Source: Cladopsammia gracilis
Lineage: Eukaryota; Cnidaria; Anthozoa; Scleractinia; Dendrophylliidae
NCBI GenBank assembly: GCA_022457155.1
Contig: JAJGOT010000047.1
Span: 1,577,001 to 1,641,000 of the forward strand
DNA length: 64,000 bases
Reading direction: 5' to 3'
Below, piece by piece: positions 48,915 through 59,710 of this stretch. Positions within the stretch are counted from its first letter, which is position 1. The number at the start of each line of letters is the position of its first letter. A program made the position numbers and the translations under genes. The notes under the pieces are model-generated. The model saw nothing but the letters and a program-made list of their open reading frames with translations, was not told the origin of the DNA and ran no database searches.

Positions 48915-48949
<35 letters not shown>

Positions 48950-49748
48950 ATTGTTTTGGAGTTTCACGATTGGATGAAATCTTGTAGCACAAAAGAAACA
49001 TCACTTTAAAATAAAGTTCCAGTACATTTTATTTAAAAAACATGTTGTCCATAGGTTGATGTATTCTCAGTAAGAAATACCTAAACAATCTTATGTGGGG
49101 AAAGCGAAATGCCGCGGAACAATAGAGCATTGCCTAGTTCTTACACGCGTTGTTAATTAATATTATCAAATGAAAGATCAGTCAGAACTTGATATATTTT
49201 CACGCTTGGAAATTTTGGCCTCAAATCCGGCCACAGAAATGTCCACTAGTTACCAGTCTTCCTATCGCAAAATGCCGCTCCGCCATTTTTATGGCGACCC
49301 CACGGGACTCTTGTGGTCATTTATTTTGCCTGTTTGCGGAGGCCTGGTCCTGAAAATAACCTTTCGGCACTGAAATATAAAATCTACGGATTTCAAGCTT
49401 TGATTTGAGGTCTCACTCATTGAGTTTTGTCCATATTTCGTGATTTTTCATTCGCAGTGAAGAAAGGTTTCCAAGTCCAGTTGTAGTTAGAAGATAAAGC
49501 CTTGAGTCGCCTTCAAAAACAAGGGTAAATAAAGTTATAGCTTTCGTTTTGCTCAAAATAGAAACGGTAGAACCACAGAAGAGATATTGCTCGTTCATAA
49601 TTTCGAATCAAGCGTTCATAATTTATGCTTTATATGGGAAAAAAATTGTTTCAAAAATACTCGATTTTACTTGAAAGCAAACCTGTGACCGGCGGATGCG
49701 GCGAGCGATAGATGGGGAGCAAGAAGAGAAGACCCACACGGAGAGCGC

Positions 49749-51118
49749 TTGCATTTTCTCAGAATAAACGATACCCTTCGACAATATTATTTGTCAAGGA
49801 GTAAGGAGCTCTCTGCTCTGAGGAAAAGGTTAGAGCGCCTACAAAAAAATAGTGAGAAGGTACGAGAATCTGTGGATCAATTTCATCTTGAGGTGACCCC
49901 GCCAACCCAAAGCCATGCAACAGCATTTCAAATCGCGCAAAATACCTCTACAAGTAGGGAAAAAATTTCAACTGAAATCTCTGCTGAGGGTGAATAACAT
50001 TTACCAATACAATACAATACAATACAATAATCTTTATTTATGCTCGAATTGAAGATAGCAATAAGATGCTAATATCTCTGAGGATAAATGGCAAAAATGA
50101 ATAATTAAAAATAAATATCAAATAATTTTACAAATAAATAAATAAATACATATAATAGTATTGGTACAGAATATGAAAAAAGTAATTGATCAGATAAATA
50201 TTAATAAGATTAACCACAAAAGGTACAGCAGTCAGCATCAAATTTGAGATCAGAAATGGCCAATTTATATTTTCTTAACTCTGGAATAGCTCCAATTATA
50301 TTGTTAGAGGAGCGGAATTCCATAGCTTGCAACCATGATAAGAGTGAGAATGAAGCCCATAACTGGTGATGTTAACTCTTGGCACGGTTAGGATATCTAT
50401 GCCCCGCAGATCCTTATTACAATTTCGAAAAGTGAATAGCTTAGAAATGTATTCAGGACTTAAACCATGCAAAGCCTTTGATATAAGAATTAAAATATTA
50501 TGTATTCTTCTATGAAACAATGTAGGGTGCTTTCACTATCATTGTAAATAAAACATAAGGCACGCTGGTTATTTTTTTCTAGTTTCTCTGAATTGTGCCG
50601 ACCAGAGACCCTGATTGCTGCTTCTGAGGTAAATGGAGGTTCAGTGGAAAATAGAGCTCCTGCTCTTGACGGGATGTTTTCCACTGTTCTCAAGAATGGC
50701 AAGATGGCTGATATTTCTAAATATTTTGGTTCTTCTTAAAAGCTTAAAAAGGCAGACTCATGCAAAGGAGTATGAGAAAAGCAATGAAAATTTCATCAGT
50801 TCTCTATCTCTACTTTATGCTGGGGGGATCATTGGGAAGGTAAAGTATCAGCAAGGGAGATCAGCAATGGTCATGATACATACAGAAAAAAAAAACATGA
50901 AAGATTATCTCTCAAAGGAGAGAATAATATTTGGTTTTGGAATTCCCATTCCAAGACCACTTTCGTACAGTGCTCTCATGCGTGAATGTGAGAGAAACAC
51001 TAGCAATTTCTTCACCACTTTTGCTCCTGTGGGTTTTCAAAAGGTGAACATGATGACATTGGTCATAAATTTATGGCTGAGATGGCTGAGATGGCAAAAC
51101 CTACTAGAGTGTGCTTGA
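49749..51118 (+). pseudogene. Unrecognised + strand gene of the 3.1-kb transposon, interrupted by a LINE insertion
   Basis: First block 49749-49997 has a coiled-coil-like stretch (LSALRKRLERLQKNSEKVRE). A - strand LINE fragment occupies about 50005-50620. A second block resumes near 50630 with GGSVENRAPALDGMFSTVLK in one frame and KVKYQQGRSAMVMIHTEKKN, IIFGFGIPIPRPLSYSALMR in others, so frameshifts are present. An acceptor-like TTTTCTCAG precedes 49765, suggesting introns. No family recognised. Confidence 0.45.
50005..50620 (-). pseudogene. CR1/L2-like LINE 3' fragment
   Basis: On the - strand: SEKLEKNNQRALCFIYND, then KALHGLSPEYISKLF, VPRVNITSYGLHSHS, GCKLWNSAP: the standard C-terminal order of CR1/L2/Jockey reverse transcriptases. 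It ends in an ATTGT repeat (50010-50034 on the + strand reads AATAC units). 5'-truncated and frameshifted. Nested in the 3.1-kb transposon. Confidence 0.8.
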
Positions 51119-51594
51119 AGTACTTGTCTTAAACTGTTTAACTATAACTAGGAGTCAAAAGGTTGTACCGAAGAAAATAACAGAAACAATATAGCCCTTT
51201 AATCATAACGTTTCTTGTATTTTTAATTCTCAAGCTGACAAGTTACAGCAAAAAAGATCAAATCACAAGTTCTGAGAATGTCAACTTCTTTTAAAATAAC
51301 AAAACAAGTAATTGTATCTCAATGACAATCTTATGAGAACAATGTGAATATTTTGAGGTCTGCAAAGAGTTGTTACCCCTATGTCATCTTCCAAGTTTGA
51401 AGCAAAATCTTTTCAATAAAATTATTTCATATCAGAGTACTGCACAATTTTCACCCATTATTAGTGTTCAGTGTATAATATCAAAACTATTCTTTAAGGC
51501 TTTACAGTGTATTTATGTTGTTGCCTCAACTCATTTGCAACTGAAGACCGTACAAATGCATCCAATAAATACTGTGAAACAAACTGTTCCGGTT

Positions 51595-52230
51595 TCAGTG
51601 CTGAATGATACCAAAGGCATTCCAATACCCGTAATGGAAATTCAATTGCAAGGTTTCTTCTTTAAATTTGTATCTAACAATTCCATTCTTCCTGTCTTCA
51701 ACAATAAGTTTCACCACACCTTTTTCAGCTCCTAGCCCCTTTGTAAATGTTTGGCAGTCCTTGAATTTATTGAATAGAGCGCACAGTCTTCTCATATTTG
51801 AGAATGTTATTGTCACTGAACCAGGCTCCTCCAAAACATAAACACCATAACTTGTACGATTTACAATCCCTTTTTGCAATAAATGGAACACTTCCTGTGG
51901 CATCGTAACATCAAAACAGACCATCCAAGGATGGATTTTACTCATTCGTGGACAAAGACGGCGAAAAATGCCATTCTTAGCACGTATCATTGTTCGTTCT
52001 AACATTGGGTATACATGACTAATTTCATGCTGATGTCGATTTCGAAGGGGACCGTATTTTCCGTTCACAACAGCTTCAGCCACTTTCTCTAGCTCTTTGA
52101 ATGTTTGATCTAGATCTCTCAACTTGTGTACATTTGAAATCCGGCGTTCAAATGCTGATTTTTGGCCGCTCAATGCTCTTTTGATCCCACTAATAATTTC
52201 TACTTGGTCTGGCTCACTTTGAGCCGCCAT
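51595..52230 (-). CDS. Unrecognised 211-residue protein inside the 3.1-kb transposon
   Basis: Single uninterrupted frame starting MAAQSEPDQVEIISGIKRAL about 95 bases inside the right terminal repeat. The N-terminal 60 residues are charged and look helical (FERRISNVHKLRDLDQTFKE). The middle has basic residues and aromatic patches (FRRLCPRMSKIHPWMVCFDV). The end is VRYKFKEETLQLNFHYGYWN. No zinc finger, DDE signature or membrane segment can be seen. Intact reading suggests recent activity or selection. It converges with the + strand frames at 49749-51118. Function unknown; by position it could be a transposition accessory protein. Confidence 0.65.
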   Translation of the reverse strand: MAAQSEPDQVEIISGIKRALSGQKSAFERRISNVHKLRDLDQTFKELEKVAEAVVNGKYGPLRNRHQHEISHVYPMLERTMIRAKNGIFRRLCPRMSKIHPWMVCFDVTMPQEVFHLLQKGIVNRTSYGVYVLEEPGSVTITFSNMRRLCALFNKFKDCQTFTKGLGAEKGVVKLIVEDRKNGIVRYKFKEETLQLNFHYGYWNAFGIIQH

Positions 52231-53137
52231 CTTGTTTCTTTGATATTTTTATTTACAAGGTCCCAATCCCCCGCGCGGCCAAAAAAAAAGTTGGCCGAAT
52301 TTGAGGCCAAAATTTCCAAGCGTGTTTTGTTCCCAAGATCACGAAATAGTATAGCATTGTAAATGCGCGGATGGAAAACCAAGGCCCAATTTTTAATCCA
52401 CAGGATGATTATATTGCCGGTCCATACGCTATTGCTTTTTTTTTTTTTTCATGCATGGGGAGCCATTTAAGTATTTTCACTCGCAGTGACGAGCAGGCGA
52501 GTGATGTACACTTTGTACTGGCCCAAAAGGAGTCGAGGGTCTCAATGCAATGGGGTTAACCGTTAGCCGTAAAACGACCCAAAATTTAGTCGTTAGACGT
52601 AAAAACCTGAAAAGTTTAAACCGTTAGGCGTAAAAACATTTCTAGCCACGATTTGTCATTTGCCAGCTCTTGTTAAGACTGTTATGTGAAACACTGGCTA
52701 GAATCAATCTGGAACGTCCAAAAAGAATCTGGAATGAAGTGATAAGTCTAAAATAAACCAATCACTGACCACCTACTCATTGAGTCATCTTCCAATACTA
52801 AATAAGTATAAATTAACGAATAAGCTAGCAGTATTTTGACAGGTCATCATAGATAAACTCATTGAGTACAAAACAAAAGTCTTTGACTAAAAAATCGACT
52901 TATTCAGTACGAACGTGAACTGAAAAAGTATGTATCGACGAATCAAAAGCTGCATATAAGATTATCCAATTTTCGTTCCTATTACGTTCATCGATCCATT
53001 CGTACACGTTTTGGCGCCTTATTATTCTGACTTAGCTCCAAAAAGATAATTAATTACAATATTCACGGTACACTTAAAATTATTCAGAAAAACTGTGCAC
53101 TGTATTAAATTCTTCAGAAAAAAAGGCAGTTTTGTAT

Positions 53138-53520
53138 TCAAATATGCGTTTTCCCCGCACTAGCAAAGCCAAACGGTTACAAACAAACGCAGTTAGATCG
53201 TTGACGCGTATTTTCAAACACCGCTCTGGTACTGCGAAGTGTATCTATGTTTATGTTTCATGTGATGGTAAAATTAGCAACTCTACACTGTATATAGGTG
53301 GACAATCTGCTAATTTGCTAAAGTAACGCTTTACTGGCGAAAATGCAAATAACTGGTTGCTAAAACAATATTTTACGTACCTTGCAAGGACGCAAAGAGT
53401 GAATCATGCTCCTATGAAATTATCCGCTGGACCCGCTAGATCCCATAAAAAAATCCTTGTCAGGCGGTCCTGCTGCCTTAGTTTTAGGCCGCTCTCCCGT
53501 TTTTGCTGTAGAAGCCATCC
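53138..53520 (+). pseudogene. Left-arm copy of the GIY-YIG-like frame, with a stop
   Basis: Same product as 57912-58286 with a premature TAA after SANLLK (GAA to TAA change at about 53324-53326); reading continues RFTGENANNWLLKQYFTYLA beyond it. Confidence 0.6.
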
Positions 53521-54037
53521 ATGAAAACAATGATTCGACGGTTAAGACGTGTTCAAGGATGCAGATGAAACGGGCCGAGACAAGGCAATATTATCAGAGA
53601 ATAAGTCAGGGCTGCCGGTAAACCGGTCCCACGCGCGAAAGAAACAAAATCGGAACTAATTTGATACACTCTGATTGTCATCGTCAGAAGAAAAGCAAAT
53701 GTTCACTTTTGCAACATTCGTATTCCCTGAAGATTAGATGATCACAGATAGTATACGGTTCTTTTCCACTTTTTTGGTAAAAGGTTGGTCAAGACAACAA
53801 AGGAATGTGTAAACATATTCATGTTAAACACATTCATCCATTCACCTCGTGATAACTCGTGTCACGCTTTTATTTGCTTTTTACAATACTTTCTTGTGTT
53901 CAAAATAGCACTATCAGATATCGGAACAATTTATACTTTTTAAGCTGACTAGCTTTCAATTCAAACCGATCTAAGGGCCAAGGTACTTTAATAATGAGTC
54001 CATTTTGTATTTTGGCGTTCAAGACAAACCGAACTGT

Positions 54038-54126
54038 CTCAACGGGGCCAAGGTCTCGTGAAAGGTAGAATTCTGTACTTTTAAGTACAGAATTCTACCT
54101 TTCACGAGACCTTGGCCCCGTTGAGA
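54038..54126. repeat. Perfect 40-bp-arm hairpin in the left arm
   Basis: CAACGGGGCCAAGGTCTCGT at the left is mirrored at ACGAGACCTTGGCCCCGTTG; the arms meet at TACTTTTAAGTA. The right arm has only one half (about 57395-57440), so the left arm gained an inverted duplication. Confidence 0.85.
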
Positions 54127-54218
54127 AGTTAAAATGAGTTCAATTTATACGGAATAGATAGTAAATGGCATGCCTACACTGACTCCCTTTGTGGGGTTAT
54201 TGCGTCGCATTGGATCCT

Positions 54219-55291
54219 TCAGATTTTTGCTCGCACGAGCGTGTCTTTGAGGGATTTGCCTCTTTTGTATGATATTATCGGAGGTTTCTTGTAAATAGTT
54301 TTTAGCGGTGGCTGATTTTCTATTAAACTCCAGTTATCCATCACTATTTGTTTGAGATTTTGCACTGCTGGGTGGTACCTAGTGACAAAAGGCAATATCT
54401 TATCATGAGTCTTTTTCTTTTGTTCGAGTGCCGACCGTCTAAAGGCGAAAATGACTCCTGATAGTGACCTCTCTATGACTGTTTTTGGATACCCACGCGC
54501 TATAAGGCGTAGTTTGAAGTTAGAGAGGCACTCTTCAAATGTTATTTTTGAAGGGTTCGTTCTCAGTAGTCTAATTGCTTCGCCTTTGATAAAACCTCTT
54601 TTTACGCCTGGCGGATGGCAAGAGGTAAAGTGTGTATATTGAAAGGTTTCAGTCGGTTTGTAGTGCGTATTGATGTCCAGGATGGATTCGCTTTTAAACC
54701 TTTCCCCTTTGAATACAACTGTATCAAGGAAAATTATTTTGTTCTCTGATACCTCGGCTGTAAATTTAATGGTAGGGTGGAGTCTATTAGCTTGATCAAT
54801 AAATAGATTGACTTCTTGTATATTGCTGTCCCAAAGGGAGAAAATGTCGTCAATGTAGCGTTTCCATACTCTTGGCTTCGTTATATTGCTTTGTTGAATT
54901 ATTCTTGTTTCAATTTCCGCCATGAAAATATTTGCAAATGACACTGCCATTTTTGTTCCCACAGCGGTTCCATGAGTTCGGAGATAATTTTCGCCATAGA
55001 ACTGGAACGAATTCTACTGTAGGATTAAAACAAGCATTTCGTTTAGGAAACGTGTAGGTATCGGAGGGCTGTTATTGTGGAACTTTTCGTATGCTTTGCA
55101 CACTACTTCTATCCCTTCCTCCTGTGGAATGTTTGTATACAAGCGATAGTGAAATCCATCGAAACTAAAATAGCATCCTGGCCCATTTTATTTTTCTCTA
55201 TGAATTTGATGAAATCGGTTGTATCCTTAATATAGGATAGTTGTTTTTGAGCGATAGGTTGTAGTATTCGGCTAACAAAACTGTAAACCAA
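54219..55291 (-). pseudogene. Penelope-like reverse transcriptase, 5'-truncated left copy
   Basis: The frame 54962-54219 is open for 247 residues: GTKMAVSFANIFMAEIE, catalytic [65 protein letters not shown]. Upstream, in another frame up to 55291, are LQPIAQKQLSYIKDTTDFIK and DAILVSMDFT, broken by a stop and frameshift. The YxDD core and the order FLDT - HYKPT - SCHPP are typical of Penelope-like elements. No Cys/His linker or GIY-YIG domain follows in the same orientation. Confidence 0.85.
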
Positions 55292-55299
55292 AGCAATGT

Positions 55300-57308
55300 A
55301 AATTTAGCCGAATTACAAAAACAATTTTCAGATCTTACAGATATTGTGTGTAAACATGTATTGCGGAATCCTGCAAAAGAAAATAAACCAGATGAAGTTT
55401 ATAACACTGTGTTCTCTGACCCTATAAAGAACGGCATAAATAGCCATATACACAAGAGCGATTTCTTATCTAAGAACACTGAAGACGCAATAAGCGTAGG
55501 AGAAACATGAAAAAAGGCGGGCAGCCACAGAAAGGGAGATAAATGTAAAATATCTTAAAAACCTCTCAAGCCATCGGCTAACTGACAGCCAGGTCAACAT
55601 ATTATCAAAGGGACTCAAATTCATCCCACCACCCGTGACAAACGGAACTAAAATAAGGCAAGGACTCTTGCGGGATTTTGAACAATTTGCGAGACGAATG
55701 CGCCTCCAATATATCTTTCACGGCCAAAATAAAGAAACTGAACCACATCCATTTCACGTCAACTCGAATTGGATTCTACCGGTTCAACCATCCGTTGCCT
55801 TTGAGAGCTATTTGGAAAGTATTAAAATACAACTCTCTGACGGATTAAAATAACAAAGCCAAAAAATAACTTGTCATGTAGCGAGGTAAAAGCCATCACT
55901 GAACTTAAAACAAACTCTGACATAAACCTTAAAAGGGCAGATAAAGGAACAACAACAGTCCTCATGAATAAAACGGACAAAATAAACGAGGCCCTATAGT
56001 GCAACTAAAAAATAGAGAGCACTACCAACCTCTCAAAATACCGATGGTTAGAGACACACAAGAGAAAGTTAACAAACTTATCTCTCTGCTACATCAGGGC
56101 AAGCACATAGACGACATGCAAATGACAAACAAATGGCTTTTACAAACTCCTGAACCGCCAAGATTACCAATACTCTATACGCTAACTAAAATCCACAAAC
56201 CTAAACCGGTCGGCTGACCCATCATCTCGGGCTGTGACGGCCCTAAGGAAAGAATATCTTCTTTTGTGGATAGTCTGCTGCAAAAACAACTATCCTATAT
56301 TAAGGATACAACCGATTTCATCAAATTCATAGAGAAAAATAAAATGGGCCAGGATGCTATTTTAGTTTCGATGGATGTCACTATCGCTTGTATACAAACA
56401 TTCCACAGGAGGAAGGGATAGAAGTAGTGTGCAAAGCATACGAAAAGTTCCACAATAACAACCCTCCGATACCTACACGTTTCCTAAACGAAATGCTTGT
56501 TTTAATCCTACAGTAGAATTCGTTCCAGTTCTATGGCGAAAATTATCTCCGAACTCATGGAACCGCTGTGGGAACAAAAATGGCAGTGTCATTTGCAAAT
56601 ATTTTCATGGCGGAAATTGAAACAAGAATAATTCAACAAAGCAATATAACGAAGCAGAGTATGGAAACGCTACATTGACGACATTTTCTCCCTTTGGGAC
56701 AGCAATATACAAGAAGTCAATCTATTTATTGATCAAGCTAATAGACTCCACCCTACCATTAAATTTACAGCCGAGGTATCAGAGAACAAAATAATTTTCC
56801 TTGATACAGTTGTATTCAAAGGGGAAAGGTTTAAAAGCGAATCCATCCTGGACATCAATACGCACTACAAACCGACTGAAACCTTTCAATATACACACTT
56901 TACCTCTTGCCATCCGCCAGGCGTAAAAAGAGGTTTTATCAAAGGCGAAGCAATTAGACTACTGAAAACGAACCCTTCAAAAATACATTTGAAGAGTGCC
57001 TCTCTAACTACAAACTACGCCTTATAGCGCGTGGGTATCCAAAAACAGTCATAGAGAGGTCACTATCAGGAGTCATTTTCGCCTTTAGACGGTCGGCACT
57101 CGAACAAAAGAAAAAGACTCATGATAAGATATTGCCTTTTGTCACTACGTACCACTCAGCAGTGCAAAATCTCAAACAAATAGTGATGGATAACTGGAGT
57201 TTAATAGAAAATCAGCCACTGCTAAAAACTATTTACAAGAAACCTCCGATAATATCATACAAAAGAGGCAAATCCCTCAAAGACACGCTCGTGCGAGCAA
57301 AAATCTGA
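55300..57308 (+). pseudogene. Penelope-like reverse transcriptase, longer right copy, many stops and frameshifts
   Basis: N-terminal blocks in the loop: LSSHRLTDSQVNILSKGLKF, LLRDFEQFARRMRLQYIFHG, REHYQPLKIPMVRDTQEKVN, PRLPILYTLTKIHKPKPVG, then SFVDSLLQKQLSYIKD (three residues shorter than the left copy) and GQDAILVSMDVT. The catalytic YIDDIF lies at about 56676-56693, followed by [24 protein letters not shown] and the KRGKSLKDTLVRAKI end. In-frame stops at several places make it inactive. Near-full-length compared with the left copy. Confidence 0.85.
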
Positions 57309-57911
57309 AGGCTCCAATGCGGCGCAATAACCCCACAAAGGGAGTCAGTGTAGGCATGCCATTTACTATCTATTCCGTATAAATTGAACTCATTAAGTAC
57401 AGAATTCTACCTTTCACGAGACCTTGGCGCCGTTGAGACAGTTCGGTTTGTCTTGAACGCCAAAATACAAAATGGACTCATTATTAAAGTACCTTGACCC
57501 TTAGATCGGTTTGAATTGAAAGCTAGTCAGCTTAAAAAGTATAAATTGTTCCGATATCTGATAGTGCTATTTTGAACACAAGAAAGTATTGTGAATGGAT
57601 GAATGTGTTTAACATGAATATGTTTACACATTCCTTTGTTGTATTTACCAACCTTTTACCAAAAAAGTGGAAAAGAACCGTATACTATCTGTGATCATCT
57701 AATCTTCAGGGAATACGAATGTTGCAAAAGTGAACATTTGCTTTTCTTCTGACAATGACAATCAGAGTGTATCAAATTAGTTCCGATTTTGTTTCTTACG
57801 CACGTGGGACCGGTTTACCGGCAGCCCTGACTTATTCTCTGATAATATTGCCTTGTCTCGGCCCGTTTCATCTGCATCTTTGAACACATCTTAACCGTCG
57901 AATCATTGTTT

Positions 57912-58286
57912 TCATGGATGGCTTCTACAGCAAAAACGGGAGAGCGGCCTAAAACTAAGGCAGCAGGACCGCCTGACAAGGATTTTTTTATGGGATCTAG
58001 CGGGTCCAGCGGATAATTTCATAGGAGCATGATTCACTCTTTGCGTCCTTGCAAGGTACGTAAAATATTGTTTTAGCAACCAGTTATTTGCATTTTCGCC
58101 AGTAAAGCGTTCCTTTAGCAAATTAGCAGATTTTCCACCTATATACAGTGTAGAGTTGCTAATTTTACCATCACATGAAACATAAACAAAGATACACTTC
58201 GCAGTACCAGAGCGGTGTTTGAAAATACGCGTCAACGATCTAACTGCGTTTGTTTGTAACCGTTTGGTTTTGCTAGTGCGGGGAAA
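57912..58286 (-). CDS. Unidentified basic protein with a possible GIY-YIG-like core (right arm)
   Basis: 125 residues beginning MRFPRTSKTKRLQTNAVRSL. The segment CIFVYVSCDGKISNSTLYIG then KSANLLKERF resembles the order I-Y...YIG.S.NL..R of GIY-YIG nucleases, but the match is short and the catalytic Arg/Glu context is uncertain. Penelope-like elements usually fuse a GIY-YIG domain to the C-terminus of the reverse transcriptase; here the frame is on the opposite strand and converges with it. The left-arm copy (53138-53326) is cut by a stop. Confidence 0.45.
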   Translation of the reverse strand, partial: FPRTSKTKRLQTNAVRSLTRIFKHRSGTAKCIFVYVSCDGKISNSTLYIGGKSANLLKERFTGENANNWLLKQYFTYLARTQRVNHAPMKLSAGPARSHKKILVRRSCCLSFRPLSRFCCRSHP

Positions 58287-58730
58287 ACGCATATTTTAAT
58301 ACAAAACTGCCTTTTTTTCTGAAGAATTTAATACAGTGTACAGTTTTTCTGAAGAACTTTAAGTGTACCGTGATTATTGTAATTGATTATCTTTTTGGCG
58401 CTAAGTCAGAATAATAAGGCGCCAAAACGTGTACGAATGGATCGATGAACGTAATAGGAACGAAAATTGGATAATCTTATATGCAGCTTTTGATTCGTTG
58501 AAACAGACTTTTTCAGTTCACGTTCGTACTGAATAAGTCGATTTTGTTTTGTACTCAATGAGTTTATCTATGATGACCTGTCAAAATACTGCTAGCTTAT
58601 TCGTTAATTTATACTTATTTAGTATTGGAAGATGACTCAATGAGTAGGTGGTCAGTGATTGGTTTATTTTAGACTTATCACTTCATTCCAGATTCTTTTT
58701 GGACGTTCCAGATTGATTCTAGCCAGTGTT

Positions 58731-59710
58731 CTAACAGACACTGGGGCCATAGTCCAGTATTAGGAAGACCAAAGTTTCAAAATTAGAGTCACCTTTCAAA
58801 TATTTTATCTCGGAAACGAAGTCAATGAGCCCCCCATTTTTTTGTATTTCTGACACCAGTAACTCATTACCTAGCTGTTGCAGAAGTTTTATAAAAAAAT
58901 CAGTATTAGAAGATTTTCGCGCGAACGTTAACAACGTTTCTTAGTCCAATTTCAGAAATCGTGTTACTTTAGTTCAAGTATGCCTGCGGAGTTAACCATC
59001 TTTGACACAAAAAGAGATATGATAATACATAGTACATATATAGTACTTTAAGTCATTCTAGGTTTTTCAAACCATTATTGTTCTCAACAGAAAATGGACA
59101 GTTTTGAATTTATTTTGATTTTTAAGAGAAAAAAATTGTTGTTACTATTGGTTAGTCAGGAGATCAGGAGCAGTGCTACATCAAAGCCGAAACAAGCAAT
59201 AGCACTGGTGGTTCAGTGGTAGAATTCTCGCCTGCCACGCGGGAGGCCCGGGTTCGATTCCCGGCCAGTGCAATTTTTTTATTGTAGTTTTGTGAGTCGG
59301 CTCAATTTTCATGATCAAATGAAAGATCAGTCAAAACTTGATATATTTTTGTTCCCAAGATCACGAAATAGTATAGCATTGTAAATGCGCGGATGGAAAA
59401 CCAAGGCCCAATTTTTAATCCACAGGATGATTATATTGCCGGTCCATACGCTATTGCTTTTTTTTTTTTTCATGCATGGGGAGCCATTTAAGTATTTTCA
59501 CTCGCAGTGACGAGCAGGCGAGTGATGTACACTTTGTACTGGCCCAAAAGGAGTCGAGGGTCTCAATGCAATGGGGTTAACCGTTAGCCGTAAAACGACC
59601 CAAAATTTAGTCGTTAGACGTAAAAACCTGAAAAGTTTAAACCGTTAGTCGTAAAAAAATTTCTAGCCACGATTTGTCATTTGCCAGCTCTTGTTAAGAC
59701 TGTTATGTGA
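58731..59710 (+). repeat. Right copy of the roughly 1-kb direct repeat carrying tRNA-Gly
   Basis: 980 bp starting CTAACAGACACTGGGGCCAT, directly after the palindromic element, and ending GTTATGTGA. It contains tRNA-Gly at 59202 and the uninterrupted target site (ATATATTTTTGTTCCC at about 59341-59356) of the transposon found in the left copy. Confidence 0.85.
59202..59272 (+). tRNA. tRNA-Gly (GCC), second copy
   Basis: Identical over all 71 nt to the copy at 48509-48579, although flanks differ by several percent, which fits selection or gene conversion on the tRNA. It is followed by a T-run terminator. It lies in the right copy of the roughly 1-kb direct repeat. Confidence 0.97.

Larger units (their letters stand above)
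49201..52324. mobile_element. 3.1-kb TIR transposon of unrecognised family
   Basis: CACGCTTGGAAATTTTGGCC at 49201 is mirrored at 52305-52324; inverted ends of about 33 bp. The right direct repeat keeps the empty site with five T; the filled site has four T on each side, so the target duplication is 3 bp (TTT). The element has inward coding regions at both ends (+ strand 49749-51118, broken by a LINE; - strand 52230-51595). I cannot assign it to a superfamily: TIRs start CAC as in CACTA elements, and a 3-bp duplication fits CACTA or Harbinger, but no matching transposase is recognised. Confidence 0.8.
48044..52689 (+). repeat. Left copy of a roughly 1-kb direct repeat carrying tRNA-Gly, interrupted by insertions
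   Basis: Begins CTAACAGACATTGGGGCCAT and ends CTTGTTAAGACTGTTATGTGA, like 58731-59710. It contains tRNA-Gly at 48509, a 540-bp segment absent from the right copy (48624-49163), and the 3.1-kb transposon at 49201-52324. It ends exactly where the palindromic element begins. Confidence 0.85.
52690..58730. mobile_element. 6.0-kb palindromic Penelope-like composite element
   Basis: Left arm 52690-55285 and right arm about 56250-58730 are inverted copies differing by a few percent and small indels; outer ends read ACACTGGCTAGAATCAATCT and its complement. Each arm holds a convergent pair: a GIY-YIG-like frame reading inward and a reverse-transcriptase end reading outward. The roughly 1-kb centre holds the N-terminal part of the right-hand reverse transcriptase only, so the left copy is 5'-truncated. 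A full copy joined head-to-head to a 5'-truncated copy is a known Penelope-like arrangement. Confidence 0.85.

Noticed and set aside
52690..58730. Assembly artefact as the explanation of the palindrome
   Set aside because: Not fully excluded, but the arms differ by substitutions and distinct indels (for example a three-residue deletion in the right copy and an extra hairpin in the left), which a simple inverted misassembly would not create.
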